NCBI RefSeq assembly: GCF_000715075.1
Contig: NC_134102.1
Location: 50,601,348 to 50,665,347, forward strand
Source of the DNA: Nicotiana tabacum
Taxonomy: Eukaryota; Streptophyta; Magnoliopsida; Solanales; Solanaceae
Length of the DNA stretch: 64,000 nucleotides
Direction of reading: 5' to 3'
The stretch's first letter is position 1, and each line of letters opens with the position of its first letter. The notes beneath the pieces are model-generated. The model made no database searches. It saw only the letters and a program-made list of their open reading frames with translations, and had not been told where the DNA came from. A program made the position numbers and the translations under genes. Of this stretch, positions 1 through 10,300 are shown in pieces.

Positions 1-871
1 TAAGTTTCCTACACATTTTAGAAAGGCGAGTGAGAATAAATTGTTGAATGGGATTTGAGTTGTAGTTATGATGGCCAAGATTCCTATGGTATTATATGTA
101 TAGCGCATGTATAATATGCGCTACGTAATGGTAGGAAGATTCTCGTAGGTATGTCAGAAGATGTACAAATTAATGGCGGGCCTTGTCTTGTCATACAGAA
201 AAACTGAGTCACAATGTTGTAGTACTAAGATTCTCGTAGGTGCGTCAGAAAATATACTAATCAGAGGCGTGCCTTGTCTTGTATTGTCCATAAATGTAAT
301 TATGTACTTGTACTATTATGATTTCTTGTCTAATAAACACTATATTTTTAGTAAGTACGATTTAAAGAAATATGTGTAGTATAAATAGTGATTGATGTAT
401 ACCAAAAAAACATTGCAATCCATTAGTTATATCAGAGTGGAACCAATTCTTTTAATTAAACCGAAAAATTTTGTTATATCCTGGAGACATGTTTAGAGAA
501 ATGGGTAGGACTTAGGCATTGCAAGAAGAGTTTGAATACTCGAATAACCTAAAGGAGTGTTATAATCAAAGTTATAACAATCAAATAATATGTGAGTGGC
601 GCTGGTGTGTTAATAAGGCTACAGGACTAGAACAAGAGTTGCAAGCATATGGGCTTAAACGGCCAAGGAGCCGTGCTAGATCAATATCGCGTAGTACAGC
701 TCAACAATTTAATATGGCCTTGAACCGTAATTGTAAGGAGAACAACCGTATGAAAATGCATTACATCCGAGCTCAATTTAGTAATGATAATTACGTCGCC
801 ACGTCTTATTAGGATCCTGGCAGCGAGATGTCAGATGATGATACGTTTTAATAACCATAATAGACGCATAT
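1..871. other. Intergenic sequence without a supported gene
   Basis: AT-rich DNA. A 97-codon frame at 519-812 has no recognisable domain and no splice-linked partner, so I do not call it a gene. The only structure seen is the diverged duplication near the start, listed separately. Confidence 0.5.
136..284 (+). repeat. Diverged direct duplication, about 58 bp, period 91 bp
   Basis: The segment 136-193 reappears at 227-284. Both begin AAGATTCTCGTAGGT and both end with CCTTGTCTTGT. By eye roughly four of five positions match. No function is evident. Confidence 0.7.
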
Positions 872-1441
872 CACTACTAGAAAACTGGCATATTTCATCC
901 AAGGCATACCGACCGAAGTCGGTTCCGACCGACTTCGATAGGAAATTAAGTAAATTTGTCGCAAAAGCCAAAGAAAATATTTCTGACAACGGAAATAGTG
1001 GTCCCACATCAAAAAAATAAAAATTCCGACCGATTTCAGTTGGAAATTGGTCATATAATCTATAAAAATAATTTTTTATTAAAATTTTTCATTATAACTT
1101 GTATTTGAAATTATAATTATAACTTGTATTTGAAATTATGATTTTCCGCCCAAGGCAACTGGTTTTTAATATAACAAAAATTATATATATTTAATTTACC
1201 AACCGGAATAAGTTATAATTAAATATTTTTGGACCGAGTTCGGTCGGAAAAATAATTTTAAAATAATTAAAATATAAATTTAATAATATTACCGACCGAA
1301 GTCGGTCATTTTTGTCAACCTTTATATAAATAGCTTTTAAATAAATAAGTGTATAGTATATATACTAAGTGTATAGTATATAAGCTATATTCGATATATA
1401 TAATATAATATAGTATATATATACTAAGTGTATAGTATATA

Positions 1442-1444
<3 letters not shown>

Positions 1445-1482
<38 letters not shown>
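1445..1482. repeat. (TA)n microsatellite
   Basis: About 19 uninterrupted TA units lie inside the CACTA element, just upstream of the exon-like block. A shorter motif AAGTGTATAGTATAT also repeats at about 1350-1440. Confidence 0.95.
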
Positions 1483-1486
<4 letters not shown>

Positions 1487-1500
1487 TATTTTTTTTTTAA

Positions 1501-1635
1501 GATGTTGCTAGTGGTGCTTTCCCCATTTCCCGATCTCGTGAGCCTTCCCCATGTGCTAATCCTTCTCGTCGTGATCCTTCGAATCATGCCGACGATGAAG
1601 GTTCTAGTAGTGAAGATGGAGATGATGCAATATAA
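1501..1635 (+). pseudogene. Terminal exon remnant of a CACTA-encoded protein
   Basis: After a T-rich tract ending in AAG, a 44-codon frame runs to a TAA at 1633-1635. It is rich in Ser, Pro and Arg at first and ends in a Ser/Asp/Glu-rich tail containing DDEGSSSEDGDDAI. The abrupt compositional change from AT-rich flank to GC-richer codons and the preceding 3' splice-like site suggest a last exon. Its place inside the CACTA element suggests the C terminus of an element protein, perhaps the transposase. I cannot assign a domain. No upstream exons remain. Confidence 0.4.
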
Positions 1636-1753
1636 AACACTCATTGAATGGTGTGTATTGCTAAACAAAGTATTGAACTTGTCAATATTTAGTTGAGACT
1701 AGTTTTTAATGATGATTGTATTGTTGATATTATTTTGTTATTGAATATTTGTA

Positions 1754-1890
1754 TAGTTGTTGTTGTGATTGGCGTTGTTGTTGTTATTAGCCTTGTTGTT
1801 GTGGCTGTTATTAGCGTTGTTGGTTAATTGTTGTTGTTGTTGTTAGATAATTGTTGTTGTTGTTAGATAATTGTTGTTGTTGTTGTTGAT
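1754..1890 (+). repeat. Imperfect (TTG)n tract
   Basis: TTG and GTT trinucleotides dominate this stretch, with interrupted runs such as TTGTTGTTGTTGTTAGATAA occurring twice around 1828-1870. It lies in the CACTA element downstream of the exon remnant. Confidence 0.8.
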
Positions 1891-2574
1891 GATTAATTAT
1901 GGTTGAATGGCAGCATTACAATGCTGCCATTATAGGATGGATATTGGTTGTAATTGGCAGGTGGTGTAGCTTAAAAGCAGGCATTTTCTGCCCAGTTTTT
2001 ACCTAGAAAACCGACCGAAATCGGTCGAAAATATCATTTTTTTGCCCAGAAATTCAAAATTTCTGACCGAATTCGGTCGGAAATTTCAAATGAAATCTCC
2101 AGATTTTTGAAATTTCCGACCAAATTCGGTCGGAAATTATGAATTTAAATTTATTTATATGAATTTAAATTAACAATTTATTACAATTTACAAATAATTA
2201 TATATTTAAATAAAATTATTATTTATTTAAAATTCCGACCGATTTCGGTCGGTATTTGAAAATTAAATTAAAAAAAATTAATTAATACCGATCGATTTCG
2301 GTCGGTAAATAAAGTTTGACAGTCAGTCAACGCTTTGAATAAACCGACCGATTTCGGTCGCAACACGTTAGCGACCATCATTTTTCCGACTAATTAAAAG
2401 CGGTTGGAAATCGGTCGTTTTTTTCAATTTCCGACCGATTTCGGTCGGTTTTCGTGAACGAATTTAAGTAGTTTTTTAGTAGTGCATAAATTCCACGTCT
2501 TAGTGATGTTGTGCATTACATACTATTTTGATTCTATTATTTTCATTATATAAGGATGATTTCGTTCCATTTAA

Positions 2575-3171
2575 AGACAAGTAAACATCATCAGCTATGT
2601 CAAGCAAAGGAAACATTCGAAGGACCCGAATGCAAGTGATGAAGGCAGCTCTAATCAAAGCAGCTACATTAGTGACTCTTCGCGTGATAACGCACAAATC
2701 GAGTTCGGCACATATAAGACTCACCTACTGACCTGACAGGATAACGATTTTCGTGAACTAAAATATTCAGACCCATGTGAATATTACTGTGGACTACAAC
2801 GAGAGTGGACACATCAGCGCACTAAATCACAATGTCTTATTCGTAACTTAGAAATACTTGCAGCTCCTATCCCAACAAGATTTTTAACAACCATGCCACG
2901 AATTGATCGAGAATCATGCGAGGTTGTGATAAAGGATTAGAAAAGAGAACAATCCAATGTTATTAAGAGCAGTCGGTTCAACATGCTCAACTTGGGTGAG
3001 GAACAAGCAGGATCAACTGCTAGGAATTTGACATTAGCTGAAAGAAGAAATCTCCTAGCAAAAGAAGATTATCTATTAGATGACGATATTGAGTACTTAT
3101 ATCCTACAAATCAGTTGTTGAAGTCCTCAACATACAGTAATCTCTACCCTGGCAAATATGGCATTCTATGA
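2575..3171 (+). pseudogene. Unrecognised protein-coding remnant, interrupted by two stops
   Basis: One reading frame stays protein-like for nearly 200 codons although it contains a TGA near 2734 and a TAG at 2938-2940. The first part is polar (KHSKDPNASDEGSSNQSS), the middle has Cys, Tyr and Trp residues spaced as in a folded domain (CEYYCGLQREWTHQR), and the last part reads ERRNLLAKEDYLLDDDIEYLYPTNQLL before a TGA at about 3169. The codon texture persists across both stops, which is what a decayed exon or retrocopy looks like. I do not recognise the family and propose no function. It follows the CACTA element by about 90 bp. Confidence 0.45.
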
Positions 3172-4109
3172 AATGCATTGAACTTTGTGAAGCATTAAAC
3201 ATAACTAATCGAAGATGAAGTTAAAGAAGAGAAAAAATGAAAGAGAAGTTAAAGAAGATAGACCAATGAACCTTGGGGCATTATAAGGATGGACAAGTAT
3301 ACCGCACGATAGGCATGCGCAATACCCAATCAAGCATGCACTATATAATTATTTTTCCTTTGTTTGCACGTTAATTTAATTCTTCAAGATGTGTCGACAT
3401 GTATTTTATGTTACTTTGGTTCTGGACTCGTTGAAAACTGTCTCAAGTGTAGCTCTTTCAACTTTAAGAATACCTTTAGAAGACAGATCATTAACACTTC
3501 TTTTGTGCTGCAGATCAATTGAATAGTACTTTCCAACTTAGGGTATAACTGGAAATAAATTTTTGAATTTCCCAAAGAAAGCAAGAAAAAGTTCAATAGG
3601 ACAAAAATCGAAAACATTAGCATACTTCTGAAAGTAGTAAGCAAAAACATCCTTATAAGCAGTTAATTGACAAAAGGGAAAATAAATAGAACAAACTGTA
3701 AGTTGTCACTGTCACATGCAAATAAGTTATAATACTCAACCAAAGTAAATATTTTTGCAGGGATTGGATTCGTTTGGATTCTATCATATCCCTTGGAATT
3801 ACATCTGTATTCTGGTATGATCAATTTGCTTGAACTTAAAAATGGTGAAAACTGAGTAACATCTAAGTTGAATACCGCTTAGACTAATAATAGACGGGTC
3901 AAATAAATTAAACATGACTCATCTTTTTCTGGAAAATAAGTATCCTGATTTCTCCAAAGCTCCGGCTCAGTATCCCACAAGACTTGTGTTTCATGTAGCT
4001 ACCCAATCTTCCAAATTTATTTAGTTTTGTAAACCAATTTCATTTGCCGCTGAGACCATGAATTGTTAAAAAAGAACACTCCGTGTACGTCTCATTTGGT
4101 GCAGATCGC
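3172..4109. other. Non-coding stretch including the TMEM214-like 3' region
   Basis: No supported gene. The part nearest 4109 is the expected 3' untranslated region of the minus-strand TMEM214-like gene. The rest is AT-rich with short incidental frames only. Confidence 0.5.
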
Positions 4110-4340
4110 TTAGAAGGACTGTGTGGCATTGAGCAAAACTGAGAGCTTGTCCCAATCCCAGTCCTCCATGTTTTGTGACATAATAGCACCTCCCACGGCC
4201 ACGGCCAAAAGAACAAGGGCAAATCCTTTCAGACATCCATGTCCATGAGACAGCCTTGATAGCAAAATTTTACAGTACTTATCTGCATCTCTGAAGTGTG
4301 ACTGGTGAGCATCCACTGCACCAGTTAATGATTTCTCATT
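4110..4340 (-). CDS. TMEM214-like last exon
   Basis: The exon begins after CTTGTAG at 4341 in phase 0 ([16 protein letters not shown]) and ends at the TAA or TAG-type stop at 4110-4112 after NATQSF. It encodes 76 residues including the family-typical [20 protein letters not shown] and the C-terminal membrane segment. Its phase does not fit exon 7. Confidence 0.85.
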   Translation of the reverse strand, partial: NEKSLTGAVDAHQSHFRDADKYCKILLSRLSHGHGCLKGFALVLLAVAVGGAIMSQNMEDWDWDKLSVLLNATQSF

Positions 4341-7300
4341 CTACAAGAAAAAACGAGGGGGGGGAAGTCACGTTGAGAGGTAAGAAATCTCCCAAGAACA
4401 GAAATTCTGACTTGGATCAGTTTGAAGCAAATGTAAACTAGCAACAACTATGGCAAGTAGATGTAACCCCACACACCCGCCAACCTGCCAGAATAAAAAA
4501 CAACAATCAACTGACCACTATTAGATGTCCCATGATTCTGATATTGCTGGGACTAAGAGCCTGTTTGGACAAACTTCTGGAAGGCCAAAAAAGTACTTTT
4601 TTTGAAATTTGAGGTGTTTGGCCGGAACAAAAAAACGCTTTTGAGCAGCGGCAGAAGCAATTTATCTGCTTATGGGAAGAAACTACAAATTCTAACTTCT
4701 TCAAAGAAGCAGAAGTAGAAAACTAATTTTTCCAAGATAAAAATATCCTTGCCATGAATTTATATTTTTCAAATTAACCTTTTCCTTTTTCTTTTTTGTT
4801 TAGACCAACTCTTTCTTCTCCTTTTTATTTCAGCATATTTTTATCCCCCTTGGTTGATGGAGCACTATAGGGAAAGGAAGAAGGATTTGCGTATGATGTT
4901 TATTGACTTAGAAAAACGATAAAGTCCCTAGGGAGGTTTTATGGAGATTTTTGGAGATTAACGGTGTTCCGGTAGCATACATTAGGGTGATTAAGGACAT
5001 GTATGATGGAACTAAGACTCGGGTGAGGATGTGGGAGGAGACTCGGATTATTTCCCATTGGTGATGGGGTTGCATCAAGGATCAGCTCTTAGTCCATTTT
5101 TATTTGCCCTGGCGATAGATGTGTTGACGCGACACATTCAAGGAGAGGTGTCATGATGTATATTATTTGCAGATGACATAGTATTGATTGACAAGACGTG
5201 TTGTGGGGCTAATGCTAGGCTAGAGGTGTAGAAACAAACCCTGGAGTCTAAAGGTTTCAAGTTAAGCAGGACGAAGACAGAATACTTGGAGTGTAAGTTT
5301 AGTGTTGGGGCTCATGAAGCAAAAGTGGACGTGAAGCTTGATACACAAGACATCCCAGGAGAGATAGTTTCAAATATCTTGGGTTTGTGATACAGGTTAA
5401 CGGGGAGATCGACGAGCATGTCGCACATTGTATTGGAGCGAAATGAATGAAATGGAGGCTCGCTTCTGGTGTTTTGTGTGACAAGAATGTGCCACATAGA
5501 CTTAAGGGCAAGTTTTATAAAGCGGTAGTTAGACCGTCCATGTTGTATCGAGCCGAGTGTTGGCCAGTCAAGAAATCTCATGTCCAAAAGTTGAGAGTAG
5601 CGAAAATGAGGATGTTGAGATGGATGTGTGGGCATACCAGGAAAGATAAGATTAGAAATGAGTATATTAAGGACAAGGTGAGCGTGGCTCCTGTAGAAGA
5701 TAAGTTGCGGGAATCGAGGTGGTGATGGTTCGGGCATGTGAAGAGGAGAGACCCTGGTGCCCCGGTTAGGAGGTGTGAGAGGCTGACCATGGCGGATAAG
5801 AGGAAGGGTAGAGGGAGGCCTAAGAACTAAGAAGTACTGGGTAAGATGATATGCCAGGACATGGCGCTACTTCAGCTTACCGAGGACATGACCTTCGATA
5901 GGAGGGTGTGGAGGTCGAAGATTAGGGTTGTGTGTCTTATTACCTTGTTGCTATTGTCTGTTTATTGTTTCATTTTCACTTCTCTTGAGTCGAGGGTCTT
6001 TCGAAAACAACCTCTCTACCGTCATAAGGTAGGAATAAGGTTTGCGTACACTCTACCCTCCCCAAACCCCACTTGTGGGATTTCACTGGGTTTGTTGTAA
6101 TTGTTATTTTAATCATCCTTCTACAGGGGCAGATCTATGTGGCATGGGTGGGTTCACGTGAACCCATTCTCCCCTCCATAAACTATGTGTAGCACTTGTA
6201 TTTTTCTGATTTTGTTCTTGAATAAGCATGTGTGAACCCATACTCTCAACAGCCAATGAGTGCACCTTCACCCCCAAGATCAGGGGTTCGATCCCTGCTT
6301 GCTCCCTTAGACTTTTTAATTAAAAATGCTTTGGTATCTTTATTGTTTTCTTTTCTTTCTTGGTTACTCGGCCTTAAGTTATTTTTTAAAAAGAAAACTT
6401 TCACCAATATATCTCATGAAATGTGATATTGATCCCATCTTTTTCTCTTGAAGATTATCAATGATAATAGTAGTTTGTAAGTGTTCGCTGAAAAAGAGAA
6501 CTTCAAAAATGAAAGGTTAAGCTCTCAAAAAAGTTTATATTTTGTCAAGAAATGAAGTACCAAAAAAAAGATAATAAAATTAATCTTAAACTCCTACTAT
6601 AATAAAAAAAACTAATAATAATGCAAATCACACATCTACAAAGAAATAGAAGTATATAAAAAGATGTATATAATAGGATGGATGAAGAATTTTTTAATGC
6701 TTTTTAGCTTGCTATATATAACATAAGATATTTAAAACGGTAAGTAATGATGTTATTATTGATAGTTTTCGAAGTATGAAAACTCGTCGAGGACATACAT
6801 AATGCTATAATAATATTAACTAGAGTTTTCTCGTCAACTTTGGTCATCGTAAAAAAATTATATTGTCAAATCATATATTTATCTAATCTAGATAAATATA
6901 ATGGTGCATCCATGCTATTAAAATCCTGGATACGCCTATGTTCTCCTATCGTCTTTGGAATAGTCTTTCTACTATAAATAAATCTCTTTTTTTTTATTTC
7001 AGCATATTTGTATTCTCCTTCTCCTATCCCCTTTGGAATAGTTTTTCTACTATATAAATCTCTTTTTTTAAATTCTATTGTTTCTTCTTTTCTTCGTCTC
7101 TCATTCCTCTTTGAAATAAATTATAAGGCTAATCACTAGATTCAAGCATATATTACAGTTGAAAGAATGCAATACTACCTAATAGATAGTGTTTTTTATA
7201 TTTATTTAAAAAATTAATTAAATTCTTTTACAATAAATATTTAAATTTCGTTTTCTTTTAAATAATATTAATTGTAAAATTAACATTGATACATTTTTAT

Positions 7301-10300
7301 TTTTGTAATTTGACACTCAAAAGTACTTTTGGGAGGACTCACCAAACACAATTTGCATATTAAATATTGCAAAAAGAACTTAATGAATTGGCCAAACACA
7401 AACTGATATTCTCCAAAAGCACTGTTTCGAAAAGCATTTTTGAACAAAAGTACTTCTCAAAATAAGCAGTTTTAAGAAGCTTAGCCAAACCGGCTCTAAG
7501 TAGGACAAAGGTTGCTAGGACAGAAAAGCTATAACTACGAACACAATCCAAGTAGGATTCAAACCCAACCTTGGGCGGGTTGGGCGGGTCAAATGGGTTT
7601 GGGCTCAAATTGCCACCCCAAGATGAACCGAACCAGAGAAAAGAATTCAAGTAAAAGATACCTTCTGCAACTGCTTTAATAGCTAGTGAAAGTATCTGTT
7701 GTGAAACTTGCTTCATTGCTTTGCTTCCTGGGGAACCAGCAAGGGCAACCTCCTTGAGGATGGGATATACTGCCTCAAACCTTTCAGTAGCCTGAAAATA
7801 GAAATAACTAAGACATTAGAGAAGAAAAATCCGACCAATACTAATGGGAACAGAAGTCAGAGAAACGCTCAATCACACCTTGACTCGTGCAGAGGGAGCT
7901 GGGAAGGTCACCCGTAGAAGCAGGTCAAGGGATGAAGGTGGCATCAGACGCTCTCCCTTCCTAACAGCCCCATTTACTAAAATTGTACGAGCTTTTGGTG
8001 CAGAGAGATTCCTGAACCACAACGATATAATTCAAGAAGCTTGTATCAAGTGAATGCAACGAAAATGCAACCAAGAGGTGCAATGAAAAGTTACAGACCT
8101 TTCTACCAACTGCAGAATCAAGTCCCTGGTCTGTGGATTAGAACCTGATTTCCCTCCAACTAAAGGCAAGGTATGATGCGCCCACAAGTACAATCCAACG
8201 CAGAGATCTCCCTGACAGGCCTTTATCAGAGTATTACTTGTTACCGTTAGAAGGCCAATATAAGGTGGAGAATAAACAAACAGTAGTTCTGTTAAAAAAT
8301 GTAGCTCTGTCTAACCTGGACTATCATCCATGCAACGACTGAAAGTTTGTCTTGCCCTTGATACTTTGGGCTTTCCCGAAGCGTCGGCAGTACGTTGATC
8401 AAAACATCAGGCTTCCGTCGTAGTACCATTGCCAACACCAGAAACATGGCAACCTGCAATTTAGTAATTTGTAGCACAACTATGAGCGCATGATGCATTG
8501 TTGTCAAGAAAAGCTATAAAAAACACTCCGGGTCTATTGGGGCTTTAAGCGCAAAGCGCATGAAGTGTGGGCTTTTGTGAAAAAGGCGCAATGAAGGGAA
8601 AAATATAAATATAAACATAATTCAAGAAAAATGAAAAAAGCTCATTCATAATGTTTTCCTCAACTGCTAGTGCACTTGTTTGCTAATTATATTTGTTGTT
8701 TATTACCCCTCGATTCAAGATCGAACTCATGCGCAGTAAGGCACACACCTTAGTGCCTTGCATACGATGAAATGCAACTTAAGTGAGGCGAAGCGCCCTC
8801 CTTGAGCTTCAGGGCTTAAGCATTAAATGAGCCTTTGACAGCACTGGCATGATGTTAAGGTTTTAAAAGGAAATCTTCCGAGGAAGTCAAGATATCATGC
8901 AAACAAAGCATGACATGGCAATTGGGTTGATTACAACAATAATGCCAAAGAAACTGTACTCAGTTATTGTGAGCGTATTGTCCTGCTAATCTTAGCTAAG
9001 ACTTATTTAAGTTCAACTATATGTCAAATCAGGACATGTCTTAGTCTTGGCATCAATAAATAATTTGACTTACTTTAGTTCAACTAAAATGTCAAATCAG
9101 GACATGGCTTAATCTTGGCATTTTAAGTCATGCCCCATCAATCTAAAAACTAGCTGCAGTTATTCTTTCATTTTCGACTCGAGTGCTTGGTTTGATCAAT
9201 TTCATCCTTACGGGACCTTATCTCAATCGAGAAATATGCTCAAATGATAAGATCAACACGTCGGATAAAATCCAAAAAGGAAGGATGAACTAAAGAATAA
9301 GATAAAAGAAATTACTTGTGTCACCATGACTCTAAAATTATGACTTTGAGAGTTACATCCACATTTTTAAGGCAGAGTAATTTCATTCTCTCCTTCACCC
9401 CATTTGGCATCTTCCTAACTCTAAAACCTAATAGTTAAGGGCAGCACGGTACACTAAGCTTACCCTGCATTTCTGCAAGAGGCTGTTTCCACGGTTTGAA
9501 CTCGTGACCTCCTGGTCACATGGCAGCAACTTTACCAGTTACGCCAAGGCTCCCCTTCAAAAGTGAATATAGATAAGATGCAGTATTCCTAGTATTTCTC
9601 TCACCAAACTGATTTAATCTTTCCCTCTTCCCTTTCCTCCCAGGATTCCCGCTTTACCTTTTGCTTTAATCCAAGAAGACGCAAACAAATAAAAATAGAT
9701 GCACCCCTTTCTAAAGCCTGAAGGCTTCTACTTTAATGAATAGACACATAAACTCACAGAGAACTCATCCACGCACAAACTGAAAGAAAATCTTTAGATA
9801 CCTGAGATTTTGACGACGTTTGTTGACCGCCTTTCTTGGAGCCCTTAGAACCCCCTAGTTGGGTTGCCAAGTCTACAACAATACTGTCCAATGCCCACAA
9901 CACAAATGATCCAAGAGCCTCGTAAGAACGTTGGTTGATCCAATCCACTGAAGTCTTATAAACTGGCTCAGGAAGATGTGAGAGAGGAATCTGTTTGTTG
10001 TAAATCAAGTTATTACTCTTCCAGCCACGTATGGTGCCAGCTAAATAATTGAAAGCAACTATCACTCTGTGCACAATATTTGAAACTGCATATCTAAAGG
10101 CAAAGAAACATATAGTTCACTGTTCATCACATCATACACCAATTATGTAGTCAGCATCATCCATAGAGGGTGACAAAAGTCATCGATTTAAGGAGCAGCA
10201 AAGCGCATTTGCTATCCATCATGTATTGGGTGTCGATCTAAGGGAGAGATACAAGCCCTTGACTGACAACTAGATGACCAACAAAGAAAGCTTAAATGTA

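Larger units (their letters stand above)
872..2484 (+). mobile_element. Short CACTA (En/Spm) DNA transposon
   Basis: The left end is CACTACTAGAAAAC and the right end, read on the minus strand, is CACTACTAAAAAAC, which is the CACTA superfamily terminus. The flanking 3-bp duplications are TAT and CAT, one mismatch. Both subterminal regions are packed with variants of the palindrome CCGACCGAAATCGGTCGG (at least ten copies, for example near 910, 1291, 2010, 2052, 2118, 2235, 2287, 2343 and 2430), the usual position of transposase-binding repeats in this superfamily. At 1.6 kb with one exon-like block it is a deletion derivative that would depend on transposase from elsewhere. Strand is taken from the internal exon. 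Confidence 0.88.
4557..7496. mobile_element. PIF/Harbinger (Tourist-like) element with nested insertions
   Basis: The left end GAGCCTGTTTGG and the inverted right end GAGCCGGTTTGG form terminal repeats. They are flanked by a TAA target duplication at 4554-4556 and 7497-7499, the TWA target typical of the PIF/Harbinger superfamily. Subterminal sequences on both sides share AGTACTTTT and GCTTTTG motifs. No transposase is present. The element lies in the last intron of the TMEM214-like gene and is swollen to 2.9 kb by an RTE LINE fragment and a hAT-like insertion. An alternative hAT reading (CTAAG repeated on both sides) is less convincing. Confidence 0.7.

Noticed and set aside
519..812. 97-codon plus-strand frame near the window start
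   Set aside because: No recognisable domain, no splice partner and average composition; it could occur by chance.
3411..3650. Minus-strand 79-codon frame rich in Leu and Phe
   Set aside because: Located in AT-rich non-coding DNA; hydrophobic runs are expected from T-rich sequence.
7360..7716. 118-codon minus-strand frame extending exon 7
   Set aside because: It reads through a good GTATCT donor into intron and transposon sequence; only 7662-7716 is exon.
9754..10074. 106-codon minus-strand frame starting upstream of exon 3
   Set aside because: The real exon begins after a CAG acceptor at 9990; the ATG at 10074 is intronic.
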